From Synaphobranchus kaupii (taxonomy: Eukaryota > Chordata > Actinopteri > Anguilliformes > Synaphobranchidae): a stretch of 64,000 bases of DNA. The notes beneath the pieces were generated by a model, which was not told the DNA's origin, did not search any database, and saw only the letters and a program-made list of their open reading frames with translations. Shown here one piece after another: positions 62,341 to 64,000 of the stretch (positions are counted from its first letter, which is position 1; each line of letters begins with the position of its first letter). The position numbers and the translations under genes are program-made. The stretch lies in assembly GCA_029718625.1 (NCBI GenBank), contig CM056380.1, positions 107,092,417 through 107,156,416 on the forward strand. Direction: 5' to 3'.

Positions 62341-63094
62341 ACAAACCCCAATTCCAAAAAAGTTGGGACAGTGTAAAATGCACGTAAAAGCAGAAAGCAG
62401 TGAATTGTAATTTTTTTTTTTTTTTACATATATATAATTGAAAACAGTACAAAGATATTTAATGTTTGACCTTATCAACTTTATTGATTATATAATATAC
62501 GCTAATTCAGAATTTGATGCCTGCAACACGTTCCCCAGTTGGGACGGGCGGGGAAAAAAAAAAGACCTGTTTGGAACATTCCACAGGTAAACAGGTGATG
62601 CTATCATGACTGGGTAAAATGGATATTAAAAGACTTGATATCTTATTTTCAGGTACTCTTACAAGTGATAATGTAACCTCTCTGCGTTTGAATGGATTTC
62701 TATGGGAATTTGTGGGTGGGACTAGATTAAGGTGTAAATTATACGGGAATAGTATGGAACTATCAAGAGTCTTTTGATATCCTTTTTACCCAGTCATGAT
62801 AGCGTCACCTGTTTACCTGTGGAATGTTCTAAACAGGTCTTATCTTATCTTCATCTTTTTTGAAATTCCCAGTCTTTTTTTTTGCCCCCGTCCCAACTTT
62901 TTGGGAACGTGTTGCAGGCATCAAATTTGGAATTTGGCGTATATTTACAAAAAAACAAATTTGATAAGGTAAAACATCAAATATCTTTTTTTGTACTGTT
63001 TTAAATTAAATATACGTAAAAGAGAATTTATTTGCTTTCTGCTTTTATGTGCATTTTACATACTGTCCCAACTTTTTTGGAATTGCGGTTTGTA
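62341..63094. mobile_element. MITE with about 200-bp ends, ACAAACCCCAATTCC
   Basis: ACAAACCCCAATTCCAAAAA, continuing AGTTGGGACAGT, pairs with the inverse at 63060-63094. GATGCCTGCAACACGTTCCC at 62517 pairs with GGGAACGTGTTGCAGGCATC at about 62903. The middle holds an inverted, drifted GGATCACTTT-family segment. No gene. Confidence 0.8.
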
Positions 63095-64000
63095 CATTCT
63101 AGTTTGTGTACTGTAGTAATGTACTGCCATCATTACGCAAGGCCATCTTGGATTGTCATTCTCACAAAAACAATTACACTTGAAAACCAGATTTCTTTTT
63201 TTGATTAGTTTCCATTAGTGTAGAAAAGGAAACATTCATTCATTAGCATTTCAGTGTTTTTCATTTATTTGTCACTTTAAATACTGAGTCTTTATTTGCT
63301 TTGAATTACCAGTTGTTATTTTAAATGTTGTTAAATTAGCACCTACATATGTAGTACAGTATGTTATTTGAATTGAGGGGGCGGGGGGAGAGTTGGAAAT
63401 GGTTTACATTTAAATAAATCAATGCTGTTGACAGGGCTATGAAAAGGTAACTTCAAGTATGTAACAAGATTTAAACATCTTTCCTTCAAATAATGATTGA
63501 AATGAGTATAGAAACAAACACAGATGCCCTCAGGAAATTCACCCTGAAGAACACCACCTGAGAAAAGTTAATTTGCACAACACAAACAAACAAACAATAC
63601 ATCTGACTTCTGATTGTACTCTTTTACAGTACAGGCCGCTGTCTGATAAGGTAAGTCAGGTATAGGTTTGGTCTAAGGAAATAAGTGATAGTTTTCCGAT
63701 TGGAATCCAACAAATGAATTATACTCAAGTGATACTGTGTTCAGGCTGCCCCAAGTAGCGTACTTAAAAAAATTAAAAAATAAAATTTCTAGTGGATGAC
63801 TGAGGATTTTTAAACTGCGCATCCTTCTTAAAGGCTGAATTTATCGTTCAGCTTCTCTTTTGTAAGTCTGCTACTGGAACATGTTATGAAAGGTGAGGCA
63901 TGTAGGATTTACTTCCTCAATAGGCTGAAGGTGGGGTTCGTTTTGACCCAATATGGCTGAACTTACACTGCAAGGGAGAAACATTCTGTTGTCGAAGGCA
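63095..64000. other. Non-coding end of the window
   Basis: No exon or RNA gene supported; a G-run lies at 63378. Confidence 0.5.

Overview
This window is vertebrate nuclear DNA, almost certainly from a teleost fish. It has short coding exons with GT-AG introns, tRNA-derived SINEs, abundant Tc1-like and hAT-type DNA transposons, a Penelope-like retroelement, long (CA)n/(GT)n tracts, and a JNK kinase gene that matches the fish mapk8b form best. No bacterial gene, operon or CRISPR array is present.

The one complete gene is a JNK1-type MAP kinase (mapk8b-like) on the + strand. Its start codon is at 43529 and its stop at 59215. Twelve coding exons were placed, two of them mutually exclusive (6a and 6b). 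Splicing with either one gives a 426-residue protein. An acceptor 5 nt upstream in the last exon gives a 384-residue form. Both exon 6 versions end in the U12-type donor GTATCCTT. The introns hold several minisatellites. The most striking is a 42-bp array of 48 units that begins across the exon 4 donor and copies that donor in every unit.

Upstream, other genes are seen only in part. Two exons (23914-24083 and 25835-26048) encode the V-type Ig domain of a myelin-protein-zero-like gene (mpzl1-like). A possible signal-peptide exon for it lies at 3437-3473. Four exons at 30950-33255 belong to an unrecognised coiled-coil gene whose last exon resembles the end of a BEN domain. A tRNA-Pro gene (26299-26571) is split by a hAT-type MITE.

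The rest is mobile DNA. Bases 1-2061 are a Ty3/gypsy LTR and a broken gag. Bases 2983-11561 are a large palindrome: a Penelope-like element with an inverted copy of its own 3' end, hammerhead-like motifs in both arms, and a 3.2-kb DNA transposon inserted with an 8-bp target duplication. Bases 13.5-16 kb hold Myb/SANT-like and THAP-domain remnants, the latter between about 0.3-kb inverted repeats. From 16 to 40 kb there are Tc1-like elements (one almost intact at 33440-34968), MITEs and SINE tails, several nested in one another.

All calls come from reading the sequence. Homology statements rest on recalled family features and no database was searched.
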